Shown in pieces: positions 1 to 12,200 of a DNA stretch of 64,000 bases; the first letter of the stretch is position 1; each line of letters starts with the position of its first letter. The stretch is taken from the NCBI GenBank assembly GCA_036924285.1, contig JAYKYS010000014.1, positions 7,502,001 to 7,566,000 on the forward strand. Direction: 5' to 3'. This DNA is from Asterella californica. Lineage: Eukaryota > Streptophyta > Marchantiopsida > Marchantiales > Aytoniaceae. The notes beneath the pieces were generated by a model that did no database searches, was not told the origin of the DNA, and saw only the letters and a list, made by a program, of their open reading frames with translations. Position numbers and translations under genes: made by a program.

Positions 1-640
1 TCATATTTACACATTGACTCACGTTTACGAGGGACTAACCACCGGATGCCTTCGAATCGAAGTAGATATTAAGTTCCAGTCGTTGAGATCTCTCCTTTCA
101 GTTATGTGTAATAGGCAGAGGCGTTGCACAACATGCTACTATCAAGAGGATATCGTCCACACTCCTAGGCACAAGGTGCAACATAATCCTTCAAAGGGGT
201 CAACCTACTACGGTAACTTTTGTGATGCAGCTCTAAAGCCTCATCTTATAGAGATGTTACGAGGGAGATTTGAACTCTAGACCTTTGGCTTCCAAAGGGA
301 TGCCTTAGCCATTGAGCTAGAATCGCATCGCATTTGAATTTTTGTTTCTATAGTTCTTATGACTCTATCATATACTTGTTCTTTGACTCTCTCATATACT
401 TGTTTTTTGCTCAATATTGTCATATTTCATAAGTTCTGTCAATTAAAAGAATATCTAATTCATTTGACAAAGTCTTATAGATTGGATAAGATGATTTTAT
501 TTTTGACAATTATTTTTATATTTTCTATCATGACATCATATCTATCTTGTATATCAGAATATTTTATTCTTCACGTATAATTAATGTTGTTTCCCGATGT
601 CCACTAAATGTACAAAGACTCTTTAGGTTGCTCGGGTTGC
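1..640. repeat. Left copy of a long direct repeat also present at the right edge
   Basis: The first ~600 bases match 63,395-64,000 in the same orientation with scattered substitutions; both copies reach a window edge, so full length is unknown. The left copy has an extra tandem 24-bp segment (359-382 repeated just after) that is single in the right copy. Both carry the same tRNA-like segment. They could be copies of a dispersed repeat or the ends of a much larger duplication; identity alone does not decide. Confidence 0.85.
262..328 (-). other. tRNA-like segment inside the direct repeat
   Basis: On the minus strand a good pol III A box (TAGCTCAATGG) is followed about 35 nt later by a B-box-like AGTTCAAATC, in the order and spacing of a tRNA. 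The middle is a perfect CCTTTGG/CCAAAGG stem with a 3-nt loop, which cannot form a normal 7-nt anticodon loop with U33, so it is not a functional tRNA. A tRNA-derived SINE head or an old tRNA relic would both fit. Confidence 0.55.
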
Positions 641-2990
641 CGGTACCAAAAATGATCCAGGTGGTGATCGTCAATTCCGATTGTGATCGATCCGTGGCTC
701 ATATAACTATTTCAGAACAATGTCAACTAGCAACTAGTTAGTCATGGCTATCTTTGACACAAGTTTCCGGAAGGGTTCCAACAAGGAGAGAAATGGTCCC
801 GGTTGTCCTATGCGTGGTCCGACAAATGATCTCGGTGCGAGAGACAATGTGAGAGACAATGATCAACATAGATATGTATATATTACATATATATACTAAC
901 ATGTCATATATATATGTATACATCAACTCTAAATTGAATATGAAATAAAAATCTATATATATATATAAATGATATTATATTTGAATTACATATATATTTA
1001 AAATCCTCATATAATTTATTTATCAAACTATAAATTATATTATAACAATATACTGGTATATTTATCTATACTGGCATATCAGATAAATATGCATGTATAC
1101 ACATACTCATAAATGTAATAAATATATACATATAAATATATACAAATAAGTGCTATTATATATTTTTTAATATATGATGATGATATTAAGTATTTGGCTG
1201 AACATTAACCTAACAGAGTGCTGCATGCAAGAATATAAAATCGGAAGAGCTCATCAAGATATTTTTCATTGACCCGGAACATATCACGTAAACTCCTTCT
1301 CTACAACTACCCATGCAACAAAGTCCTAAAATTGAAAGAAATGCTTATCTCAGCAAATGCATAGCATTGACAATCTCATTGAAGACGTAAGAACTTGTTC
1401 GTTACAATATAATACAAAAGTTTCAACATAATATTTATAAATTATCTGAAACAAAAAATGCCCAATAGTCAGATGTACAAGGCAGTGGGAGAGGACATTA
1501 TCCAGTCGCAAAGAGGATATGCACGCTTAGTGTATCATCCCAATGATAAGCAATCGCTCTGGTTCTCAACAAGTTGAGATTTAAAAACAAGTAAAGACAT
1601 GTACAACTTTGGATAGTCATTATATACAACTCTAGAGGTGAGACTTGACCATCGAGGGCATTCACTGAGAATCAACAATCACTTTTAAAGAGTCAACTGA
1701 AGATTTAACCCAAATAACAACTCTCAATCCTCGAGAGTTGAATATTTTAAGAGAATTATAAAATACTAACAACAAAATTAATCATCAAAATTAGATCATC
1801 AAGTTTAATTCACTTTTATTTGTTTGGTTCCAGAATTTTGACTCAATGTCGATCATCAAAACTTGAAAAAAAAACAAAAAACAAAAAGCTCTTGATTATC
1901 AAGAGCGATCTCCATATTCAAATTGAGGTCAAAATATTTTTGCATCATTGACACGGTATCAAAATTATAGACAAAATCTCTTATCATCGAGAGAGACCTC
2001 CACACTTGAACCACCACCAGAAATATTCATCTTCCATGGACGAGTGTTACAACTGTGATTAAGAGACCATATGCGTTTCTTGCAGACACAGCCGGAGGTC
2101 CTGCAAGAAACACCAGCAGGGGTCCGTAACTTACATTTTGTTCAAATCGGATGTGAGTTTCAACCATAGCAAGTTCATGACTTAGAAAATTAGTGTAATT
2201 TCTAAAAAATCCAAAATCCAAATACTTACAACGATTCATAAACATCACCTTAAGTTGTACACGGCTCTAGACAAAAGCTATCTTTAGACACATTACGACC
2301 TTTTTTCTCCTAGATTGGACGTTAGAGAATCTTTTGTTTAGCTTTGAGATGCATTTTTATAACTAAATTGAAGTAAGGTAGAGTTGTATTATCTAAAAAA
2401 CTTGGATTTTCTCTGTTTAGTGGACAAAGTTGGTGACATTGAAATAAGTATTGTAAATGCATGTGAGATCAAAATACAAAATGATCAACTATTTTGATGT
2501 TTGATTTTCTTCTTGTTTCTTTCAAATCACGATAAGGTTATGCAATTGTATAACAAACATATGCTATTTCATGATTTCTATTCACAAATGAAATGAAATG
2601 AAATAATATCAGCTATACTGATTAGATTACTCTAAAATATTTTAGAAATTAATTAAAGAAATAATGATCATTTAAGCACATGCGTCACAACTAGCACACG
2701 AGCTATCGTGTCAAAGATCAACTCCTAAGGTCACATCTCTATAGTGACAGCCCCAAGTTTATAGTGGAGCTCCAATTGAGACCGCTAGAGAAACTCATTC
2801 TTCATGCTTTGCTTTCTAAGAGAAATAGAGATTTCATATGAGAACATAGTACAGTGCAAGCCTTGACTCTCTCTTTGTTTGTCTTGTCTCCACTATACTA
2901 CTTGGTGGTCTATGGTTGAGACGGATGTGGTGATTCGTTGAACACAGAATAAATATAGTAGATGAAAATCTAAGATAAAATCGATATGAT
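641..2990. other. AT-rich intergenic sequence, no gene recognised
   Basis: 900-1,190 is strongly AT-rich with short TA runs. A palindromic pair with a CTGCAAGAAAC core lies near 2,080-2,110. A few ORFs of 60-75 codons show no recognisable domain or start context. I see nothing that supports a gene. Confidence 0.6.
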
Positions 2991-3083
2991 CAGTCGAAAT
3001 TTGCTTGATCCTACCCCCAAGAGGTCCATTGAGCTTGATCACACCCCTCTTAGAGATGTATTGCTTGCTCATACTCCTCACGG
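2991..3083 (+). mobile_element. Left part of a MITE-like TIR element split by the R1 retrotransposon
   Basis: From CAG at 2,991 the sequence matches the left terminus of the complete element at 56,728-57,123, including the repeated subterminal motif GCTTGATC-A-CCCC. The match stops at 3,083, directly before the TGTCG start of the R1 5' LTR, and resumes with the rest of the element at 15,095. The retrotransposon therefore landed in a pre-existing TIR element. Confidence 0.75.
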
Positions 3084-4380
3084 TGTCGCACTACTTGGCG
3101 GTTACATGCTACACTTCTACGCCAACACTTGAGTTTAGTAATTCTAGAAGTTAACTAAATATTACTTCTAGTCCTTTATGCATATGTTTGACATCTTTGC
3201 ATATGATGTTCACACTATTATGTTATATATTTTGAGTCCTAATAGGTTAATAATATGTTATTTTTCGTGTTCAAGCACTCGTACGCTTGTGCAAGTGATT
3301 TCATACTTATCTATGTAGTTCAAAATACATAACTTTAGGTTTATCATGTGGATAGAGTTTAAGCTCATGGGTTGCGTTTACATGTCGTCCGTACATGCTT
3401 TCTAACTTGTTTAAATTATCTTTTAGAGTTACATATCATTTTACATGTCTTCGCAAGAAGTTTAAGGTTTACGTTGGCACTTTAGAGGCTTTACATGTAA
3501 CCTATGTTTGAAGTTGAGTAGCCATGTGGATTGAGAGCACAAAAGGACAGGAAAGTGAAGCTATGAACTCCCATTGGTCCACTTTTATCTTTTGTGAAAC
3601 TCTAAAATTGGAAGCAAGAGACTTAGGGACAGTTCGAGCTTTTGGTAAAGGTATTCAAAGAGCTGAGAGCATAAGGCGAGAGAGCTCGTCGTGCCAATCA
3701 CTGTCAATGCAAATTTAGATCGATTTGAAGCAATAAAGAGGGAATTATGTCAATTTGAAGTTCGGATTGGACCGGAATTCCATCCCAATTGTTGATTTAT
3801 GTAATTTGATTCAAACATTCATGGTTGCATTCACTGTCAGCAAGGCTATGACTATCATTTGAGTGAGGGAATAATTCAGGACGGTCGTTGAAGCAGACAG
3901 GGTCTGAACCGCTCTCAATCTAGAGCAACAACTTCCAAGCTCGAGATATGGAGAATCGTGAACAACCAGAAAGTCAAATTTTGCAAGGTTTTTCAGCATG
4001 TTGTAGACTACAAAGTAGTCATCTAGGTGTCAGAAATTACCGTAGTTTCTTTAATCAAAACATTTTTATCCATATCTCAGTGTCTAGATTTGATCTCATG
4101 CTGAAATTTTGTATTTGTGTTCAATAAAGCCTCCTTTACATGTAGGGGAAGTTTCGAAGTCTAAACCCTCATATGTTTCTTATTCTTGAGTGTTAAAGTT
4201 CATTGTCTGATCTTATTACTACTTGATATACTTGATTTCACTTTCTGAACGTATTAGAGGTCCCAACAGACATGTGTAAATGCTTATAATGCCAAGTTAT
4301 AACCTGGAGCTTACCTCTTGAGTAAAAAACCACAGCCAGAAATACAGCGCTTTCTTAGGTGGACGTATCACACTCTAACA
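3084..4380 (+). mobile_element. 5' LTR of gypsy element R1
   Basis: Starts TGTCGC at 3,084 and ends CTAACA at 4,380, 1,297 bp. Its last 248 bp (4,133-4,380) match 14,847-15,094, the other end of R1. gag follows. A possible 5-bp target duplication is imperfect (CACGG left, ACGAG right, compatible with one lost A). The U3 part has no counterpart at the 3' end, where a different LTR-like block sits. Confidence 0.75.
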
Positions 4381-4390
4381 TACTTCTTTT

Positions 4391-4398
4391 TGGTGAAC
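4391..4398 (+). promoter_or_regulatory. Candidate primer-binding site of R1
   Basis: TGGTGAAC lies 10 nt after the LTR end. The same octamer lies 3 nt after the LTR of element A (36,069), so both families probably use the same tRNA primer. TGG is the complement of a tRNA CCA end; I cannot name the tRNA. Confidence 0.5.
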
Positions 4399-4451
4399 AA
4401 TGAAAACACCTAGGGTGAGAGTTATCGTGAGAGTGTTGCTAGATAAAAGAT

Positions 4452-5570
4452 CATGGTCAACCAAGGATCATCAAGTGGAGGTGCTGCTGCTACTCAACAA
4501 CCTATTCAGTTTAATGTTGCTAGAATGTAGACGTTTTCAAGCTTTTCACATGTTTATGCAGCAACAGCAGAGCACAGAGGAAGGAGATGTTAGCAACCAA
4601 TGCATTGCAATCAGTGGTACACAAGATGAACCAGTTCAGGGGGAGAGATATTTCTAAGTATGTGCGGTACTATGCTAGGGAGAGGAAGTGAACAAGATGT
4701 CTAAGAAGGAGATGGTGGAGAACTTTGAACTTGCTGTTGTCCCTGAGATTCGTGAGCGCATGAAGGAGCTCAAGCAGCAGTAAGGACAGAGTTGGGAGAG
4801 CTTTACGTGCGCTTTGAAGGAAGAGTACTATATTGAAGATTTGGAGAGAGTGATCAAGAGAACATTCTTGGAGTGGGTGGTTAAGCCCAACAAAAGTTTG
4901 TCTGCAAATGAGTTGTTAAAGGAGTTTGATCGTCAGTATGCTCAGCTTTCTAAGACAGAGAAGCTTGCACTAGAGATGAAGAAGACAGAGGTTTTTCTTC
5001 AAGCAGTAGACGTGACTATTCAAGAGAAGCTTGAGTTGTTGTTGGAAGACAAGAGTGAGGAGAGAGGATTAAAGACTGACTAGAAGGAGGTTGAAGAAGT
5101 TCTCTTTGTTGACCAAGAGACAGAGAAGAAGGGACAAAGTGATGGTAAGTGAAGCAGTACCTTTGATAATTCCTGTCAAGCAATTGCCTATTAAGTCCAC
5201 CTTAGTAGTTGCTAGAGAGGAAGACTCACCACTAGATGAGTTGATCAAGGGTACGAAGGAGCTTAAGCTTAAGCTCACTAGGCCAGAAGAGAAAAAACAG
5301 AATGTACAGCCTGCTATGCAGAGACTTCAGATGAGAGAATACTTTGTTCATCGCTACATATGGTGCGATAGCTTAGACCATCTAAGAAGAGACCGTGAGG
5401 AGTTTACAGATGCACTAAGGAAAGGTCTTATCTTCTTCGAAGATGATAAGATTTCTTTGAGAGAGACTGTAATGATGTTGGGAATCAACTTTGACAAAGG
5501 TGGTATGAAAAGGCTTGTAAATGAAATGTCTGCATCACATGCTGGTTCTCTTGTGGATGCTACTACTTGA
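4452..5570 (+). pseudogene. R1 gag, broken
   Basis: Capsid-type gag of the same family as those at 36.1-37.8 and 47.0-47.9 kb. Recognisable blocks are a Gln/Ala-rich start, FELAVVPEIRER, a block starting LKEEYYIEDLERV, and EKLELLLEDK. In-frame stops and frame changes occur near 4,530, 4,690 and 5,083. The zinc-knuckle region is degenerate: where the minus-strand element has CX2CX4HX4C, R1 has Tyr for the first Cys and Arg near the last (YIWCDSLDHLRRDR). The tail FDKGGMKRLVNE is shared with element A. No intact product is possible. Confidence 0.85.
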
Positions 5571-6155
5571 GGAGTGAAAGTGGAAGTGAAAAGAGAAAAA
5601 ATACTATTGGATTATTGTTTAATGTAGTGAGATCCGTAGCTAGAATAGAGCTAAACAAGGATGTGCTACAGAGGATTTACAACTCAATTCAAGAAGCTAC
5701 AGGATGGGATGACCTTATGGATACTATGTCAGTGCAAACATATGTTGCACGGAGTCATCATGAGACTGTATTAGAAGAAAAACGCAAGAGAGAGGATGCA
5801 TGTGAAGCTTCTACAGCCAAACGACCTGCCATAAGGAGTGAAAAGATTAGACCAGAAATAAGGCAGGAGACCCCACCTACTCGAGAGGAGACTATGGAGG
5901 ATGTACCACCTACAACACCAAAGGAGAAGAGAAAAGCAAGGAGAAAGGTAAGACACCTGCATACAAACTTCAGTATAACATTGAGATTGCTACAGACTTG
6001 AGACAAGTGTTAGAGAATCGAATCTTGAATGGGAAGGTTGAATTTACTTTGGGTGAGATTCTTGAGATAGCAAAGCGTCATGAGGTTATCATAGATATTA
6101 TCAAGAGGAAACATCAGATTTTGCGTGAAATAGCTATATGAATAAATAATAAATA
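5571..6155 (+). pseudogene. R1 gag-protease linker region, broken
   Basis: Matches the region between gag and protease in element C: ATGWDDLMDTMSV, a charged EEKRKRED stretch, a block of Pro/Thr/Glu, then a conserved helical block (ATDLRQVLENRIL, VEFTLGEILEIAKRH). The last block resembles the DUF4100-like region between gag and protease of some gypsy elements; that assignment is from memory of the pattern. A frame change at about 5,950-6,000 and a stop at 6,139 break it. Confidence 0.7.
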
Positions 6156-6304
6156 TGAGGAGACGAGATTGCTAGGTATTGCTTTCAAGCATCAGAGGGG
6201 AGATCATATCAGCATGTGAGGTTTGAAGATGAGGTGAAAGTATCACAGAAGAGTCATTTACTCTCGCAACTATTAGACAAGAGCAACCACATAGACCTTA
6301 ATGA

Positions 6305-6760
6305 AGCTGGGAGATGTAGAGGAACATGTGATGGCATTGATTGATCACGATTCAAAGATGAATCTAATGTCTAAGGAGCTGTACAAGCGTGGAAAGTGAC
6401 CTATAGACATTGATCATGGATGGCTTCTCCGTGCTGTCAACAACTAGAGGAGAGAACTCTATGGTGTTTGTCTCAACATCAAGGTAACTGTAGGTGACAT
6501 CAGTGACGCATAATTTTTTGTACAAGATATGTCAACGTATATTGTCATTCTAGGGCAGTCTTACATTATTGCTGAATGGAGACACGAGTTATAGATGATG
6601 GTTCAGTTTATGCTATGATACGTAGTAGAGATGACAAAAGAGCAACAGTTTTTGATTGTTGCTGCAGAACATGAGAGGAATCGTGATAGCTTGAGAGACC
6701 GTCCACTACCTAATATTACTTAGGAGTTTAAAGAGTCTAGGAGTTTTGACATAGTGTCAT
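6305..6760 (+). pseudogene. R1 aspartic protease, inactive
   Basis: Retroviral-type protease remnant. The active-site block reads ALIDHDSKMN, so the Gly of the D-x-G triad is replaced by Asp. It is followed by MSKELYKRG, a stop at about 6,399, and HGWLLRAVNN. Downstream blocks IVILGQSYI and MIRSRDDKRATVF are in shifted frames. Gene order and shared blocks match element C, where the triad is DRG. Confidence 0.75.
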
Positions 6761-6963
6761 TGAAGAGCGAGACTTCAATGATCCAACAAATACAAGATTC
6801 TCGTCTGATCTCATCGAACAAAAAACTTTATCCACTAGCTTCTTAGGCTTGGCTTCATGGAGATCAGTATGTTATAAGAAGGTTGAGAATCTAAAGAGGT
6901 TTGAGACGCAATATGTGAGATATGTATAGTAGTCTTTGTGAGATAGTGGAGAGTTAGCAAGAG

Positions 6964-8160
6964 ATGAATACATATCTGGAGTGTTTGAAAGAACAATATT
7001 TGATAGATACTATAAGGGAGTTAAAATCTATATTAGGAAGTTCTATAGATGATGCAAATAGAGTGGTGAGAGTGAGCTCCAAGGAGCTTTATGATGTAAT
7101 TGATAAGTTGTGTAGAGGTGTATGTGGAGACCAAGTACAAGTTAGTGACAAAGAAAGTCAACCAGTGGTTTTATCTTTACCACTCGACTACAGTCAGAAG
7201 ATGGAGCAAGCTGCACAACAACCAACACTCAAAGAGCCAAGAAGAATATGACATCAGTTCACAAAAGCAACCCTGAAAGAATTGAAGATTGGAGGTGATA
7301 GATTTCTTACTGAGCAAGAGAAGAAGAGCTTCAGGGAGATGCTATCTATGCATAGTAAGACGTTTGCGTTTGAGTCACATGAAATATGATGTGTAGATCC
7401 AAGTGTAGTTGCACATATGATAATCTTTATTGTACCACATGTGCTTTGGAGTCTACGTCATATCCTTGTACTTAGAGCTGATCTACCAAAACTGATAGAC
7501 TTGCTCAATGAGAGGATTAGGATGGGTCTCTTGGAACCATCTATAGCTCCCTATTCTAGTAGATGCTTTACTGTTCCAAAGAAGAATGGAGCCTTGAGAT
7601 TCATTCAAGATACGTAGCAAGTTAACAAGGTGACTATAAGAAATATGGGTATAAGACCTATTGTATACAAGTTTGCATAGACTTTTTCTGGTCGAGTATT
7701 TATTCAATAGGAGATTTGTATTCAAGGTATTATCAATTTCAATTATCCTTTGAGAGTAGAGAATTGACTACAATGAGTACATCTTTAGGGCTACTAAGGA
7801 TATGCACCTTGTCACAAGATACTGCCAGTTTTGTAGCACATATGATGAATGATATGAACAAAGTCTTGAGGGATTTCATTCCTAATAAAACTATGTCATT
7901 CCTTGATGATGTGTCGATCAAGGATGTGCTGAGGAAGAGAAGAATGAGATTGCGGATCAGCGGAGGTGTCGTAAGTTTGTTGCAGACCACATAGCTGACT
8001 GTGATAAGATATTGAATCAGTTGGAGGAGGTTCATTTGACTTTATCAAGAGCAAAGTCTATATTTGGATAACAAGAGGTGTTAATTGTGAGGCACCTATG
8101 TGGATCTTATGATCTGAAGCCTTGTCCAAATGAGGTTGATGTCATTCAAAGGATGAAGGA
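6964..8160 (+). pseudogene. R1 reverse transcriptase, broken
   Basis: Gypsy reverse transcriptase. Seen in order: TKATLKELKIGG, VDPSVVAHMIIFIVPH, LLEPSIAPYSSR, TVPKKNGALRFIQD, the palm block around SGRVF, and the catalytic FLDD (about 7,896-7,910), followed by SIKDVL. Stops at about 7,390, 7,617, 7,680 and 7,710 and several frame changes interrupt it. Unlike element C, both catalytic aspartates of FLDD survive, although the gene around them is dead. Confidence 0.85.
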
Positions 8161-8227
8161 GACATGTGCTCGGTATATTTTATTTTTTGTTGCAATCAAA
8201 ATGAAAAGAATAAGTTACTGAGATGAG

Positions 8228-8581
8228 AAGATTCTTATATGCATGTGTGTTTTATCATATATGGATTTCACACTTTGCACATGTAGCAGATCCATTTGAC
8301 AAGTTGCTAAGGAAGGGATAAAGATTTCTGTGGCAAGAGGAGCAAAGCAAGTCCACGAAGAAGTTGAAGGATCTTTTGTCTTCATCACCAACTCTACGGA
8401 AGATAACGTATGAGTTGGACTGATATGTTATCTTTACTATTGATATTAGTCTTATTGACATTGGATGCGTTGTAGGATAGGATAATGAGGATAATGAGGA
8501 TAATGCATTTTGGTGCTAAGGTATTAAGTTCATGGCAGAGAGACTACCCTCAGATCAAAGGAGAGATGTGAGGAGTAGTTA
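8228..8581 (+). pseudogene. R1 RT-RNase H junction, truncated
   Basis: Starts with the connection block (HIWISHFAHVADPFDKLLRK, frames mixed) and reaches FGAKVLSSWQRDYPQIKGE. A 9-bp unit GGATAATGA is repeated in tandem around 8,479-8,503. The RNase H stops dead at 8,581, where an unrelated LTR-like block begins. The rest of RNase H, all of integrase and the 3' LTR U3 are missing from R1. Confidence 0.8.
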
Positions 8582-9274
8582 TACGCATGTGGTTGACGAA
8601 CGGAGCCAAGACAAGAGAGTTACGGCTAATTTCACTTTTTAAGGATATAATGGTGAGTGTGATATGTGGATCTAGGTGGGTTGCTTGTCAAAAGTATAAA
8701 AGTTGTGCCGTCAGATCATTTTAAGAAATTTTGAAGTCTAAACTTTGATATGCTACCGAATTTACTATGTGATTTCTGGTCTAGATCGGGTTGGATAAAA
8801 ATGAGTCAAGAAAGTCAAGAGAATCATTAGTGAACTTCAAGACGCATCCAGAAGTTCATCATCCATTTTTCTTGAAAATTAACTAAAAGTCACAAAACTA
8901 AACTTTATTTAACTTCGGACGCATCTCGAAGTTAGCAAGCCACTTACATGTCACAAAAGAGGTAAACTTGAAGTGAATTTGTGAGATGATGTTAAGGAAG
9001 TTGAACTTCATGATACATCTTGAAGTTCATGATGTTCAGCAAGGTCGATATTCAGGAGGCGTCCCGAAGTTCAATGTTTAAGAAGAAGCAATGGAAACTT
9101 TGAGGAGACATAACTCCTTACTCGAGAGTCCGTTTGAGCCAATTTTGGTATCACCGGAACCGACTCATGAATAAGAAGACAAGAAATGTATAAGAAGTAA
9201 GATAAATTTGATATAAATAACAAATGAAGTGCTCAAAATAATGAAAGATAACGGTGCTGTGTAGATGCAAATAC

Positions 9275-12200
9275 CTTCCCAGTTGCAACTCCAGGGGTAA
9301 ATAATTCTTGTGGTCCATTGCATGTAGTAGAGTTGCAGTGTTGACCAAAGTACGGGATGTTCATATGATAACCTGGAACTTATCGAGACAAATCTCCAAA
9401 AAAGCTTTCACTCCAGGTCGAGCCACATACCTGTAGTAAATAGAAGTGCTAAACAAAGTAAGAGATGTCCCTCCAACTTATCATCCAAACATATCTAGAT
9501 TAATATTTATATCAAGATGAACAGATAGTCACGTACCATACAGACGACTTAGGGTATTCTCCACTACATATCTCTTCTCACGAGCCTGCATCAACTCCTC
9601 CTCGGTCCTCCCAACTTGAACCAAAAGACCATTCAAATCAAGAATAAGAGTCTTACGTCTTATGGTAGTAGGGTGAATAAGACGAGGTGAGAACTCAAGA
9701 CACTCTTGTATACGAGCTATTTCTTCTTTTCCCACTAATATCTCATAGTCCATAGCTCCTAGTTCCAAAAGCTTTTCCGCAAGCTCCTCTTTTTTCTCAT
9801 TGATGGTACTGATTAATGCTTCAAGTTCCTCCTTCTTCCTCTTGATGCTATCGTAGAGAATAATCTCTTCACCTGCCAAAATCATCTTCAGTTTGTGAAC
9901 ATTGTACATGCCCATATCATTTACAGCCAAGACTTCTTTGGAAACATACATATCATTGTAGTACAATATTTCACATGACAACACTAGTAAAGTCTCTAAA
10001 GTTTCCAAAACCGTAAATAATCCAGAAAGATAAAACATAAGAAAAAGAACATCTCACTGTATGATGGAGGTGGAGGAGCTCTCTGTGAAGATTGAGGGTC
10101 TTGAGTTTGTTGAGAGGACGATGGATCTTCAACAGAGAGTTATACTTAATTAGAAAGACAACTTGTCATGAAACTACTACTAAATTTTGAAAATCCTCAA
10201 AAAATGCATGTAATAAACAATTAGACGAGGAAGCAAACATCTTACCTAGAGGACCTTGATGCGAAGACGGAGCATGTTGGATAGGCTCTTCCACTTGATG
10301 GGAATTTAAGAAGATATGAGACTCTGGAAGTATACTCGCATGTCTCATGAAATGGGTCAATATCATACCCACCCAAGTCTCTGGATGTCTCACCAACTTC
10401 TCCTTACTCATATGCTTCTTCATGGAGGATATCTCAGCATCTAAAGAGTCCAAGATGAACTCAGTCCAATCATAATCTTCTCCGCTCTCTTCTATTTTAC
10501 TCTTCAAGTAAAGAGCTAATTGTCCATGTACTTCTTTTGGACGTCTACGAGCTAGAAGTATGCAGTTGATGAGTTGAAAGACAGGTCTCCACTGTGGATA
10601 TTCACACATCCATAACAAATATCTCTTCCCTTTCTCATCTTTTTCTGGGAACCAATCATCTATCAAAGCTCTTTTAACACTGTGGGGACGAGGTACTGTA
10701 TCATGGGTAGAACTAGTGATTCTCGAACAAAAGACTCATCCAATAAAATCTCATGTCCTTCAACTGTGACACGATGAATAGTTGGATCATAAGTGTCGAT
10801 GAATTGTAGACAATATGATATCTACATATATTACAAAGTTTTAAAAACTTTTAAAGAGAAATACATACATGACAAGAAGAGGAAATAAGTGCACTAAGTA
10901 CACCTGCATGCGTAGAAGGCAAAGGAAACATATAGAAATAGAAACAAGGGCATATTTAGAAAGACTTACATCTGGACGAGGAAAATCGAAAGAGAATGTC
11001 ACAAGTAATCCCAGTCGATCTATAGCCTCTTCTTCAACTTCTTCAACTTCTCAACTCAAATGCATTCTCAACCTCCTCTTTCACGACCCAGCACCATTTT
11101 AAATGATACCGATCATCTTTCTTGTAATGATATTTGAACATTGAAGGTCCATCTCGCATTTTCTCCAAAGCTGCTAAAAAACAATAGAAAACAATGTGCT
11201 ACAAGTCATAAGTGGCCAACATAGACCGAGTGGGTATCACCGTGATACAGTCTATATCGCCCCCCGCAGTAAGAGAGTACACTTCACGAGGGGCGAAATA
11301 ATTGGTGTATCGCCCCGCAGAAGCGCAACATAGGATGTTTCGCAACCTAGGGGGCGATACAGTCTGTATCGCAACTCGCGATAAGGGAGTACCCTTCGTA
11401 GCCTAGCGGGGCGATATAGCTTGTATCGCCCCCCGCGGTAAGAGACTACCTTCCTGCCGGGCGAAACACTACTTGTGTCATCTTGCAAGTGCGATACATA
11501 GCCCATTTCGCTCCCTAGCGGTGCGAAATAGCCTGTATCGCCCCCGACGGTAAGAGACTACCCTCCTGCCGGACGAATCAGTATTTGTGTCGCCTCGCAA
11601 GAGCGAAACATAACCTGTTTCGCTCCCTAGCGAGACGATACAGACTGTATCACTCCCGGCGGTAAGGGACTATCCTCCTGCCGGACGAAACACTACTTGT
11701 GTCGTCTCGTAGGAGCGAAACATAGTATGTTTCGCTCCCTAGCGAGACGATACAGACTGTATCGCCCTTGGCGGTAAGGGACTACCCTCCTGCCGGACGA
11801 AAAACTACTTGTGTCATCTCGCAAGAGCGAAACATAACCTGTTTCGCTCCCTAGCGGGGCGATACAGATTGTATCATCCCCGGCGGTAAGGGACTATCCT
11901 CCTGCCGGACGAAACACTACTTGTGTCGCCCCGCAGATGCGATACATAGCCCGTTTCGCTCCCCAGCGGTATGAAACAGCCTGTATCACCCCCGGCGATA
12001 AGGGACTATCCTCCTGCCGAGCGAAACACTACTTGTGTCACCTCGCAGGAGCGATACAGTCTGTATCGTCCCCGGCGGTAAGAGACTATCCTCCTGAGGG
12101 ACGAACACTACTTGTGTTGCACCGCAGGAGCGAAACACTACTTGTGTTGTCCCGCAAGAGCAAAACATAGCATGTTTCGCTCCCTAGCGAGGCGATACAT

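Noticed and set aside
262..328. Functional tRNA gene
   Set aside because: The anticodon arm cannot form a 7-nt loop with U33 and the acceptor stem does not pair.
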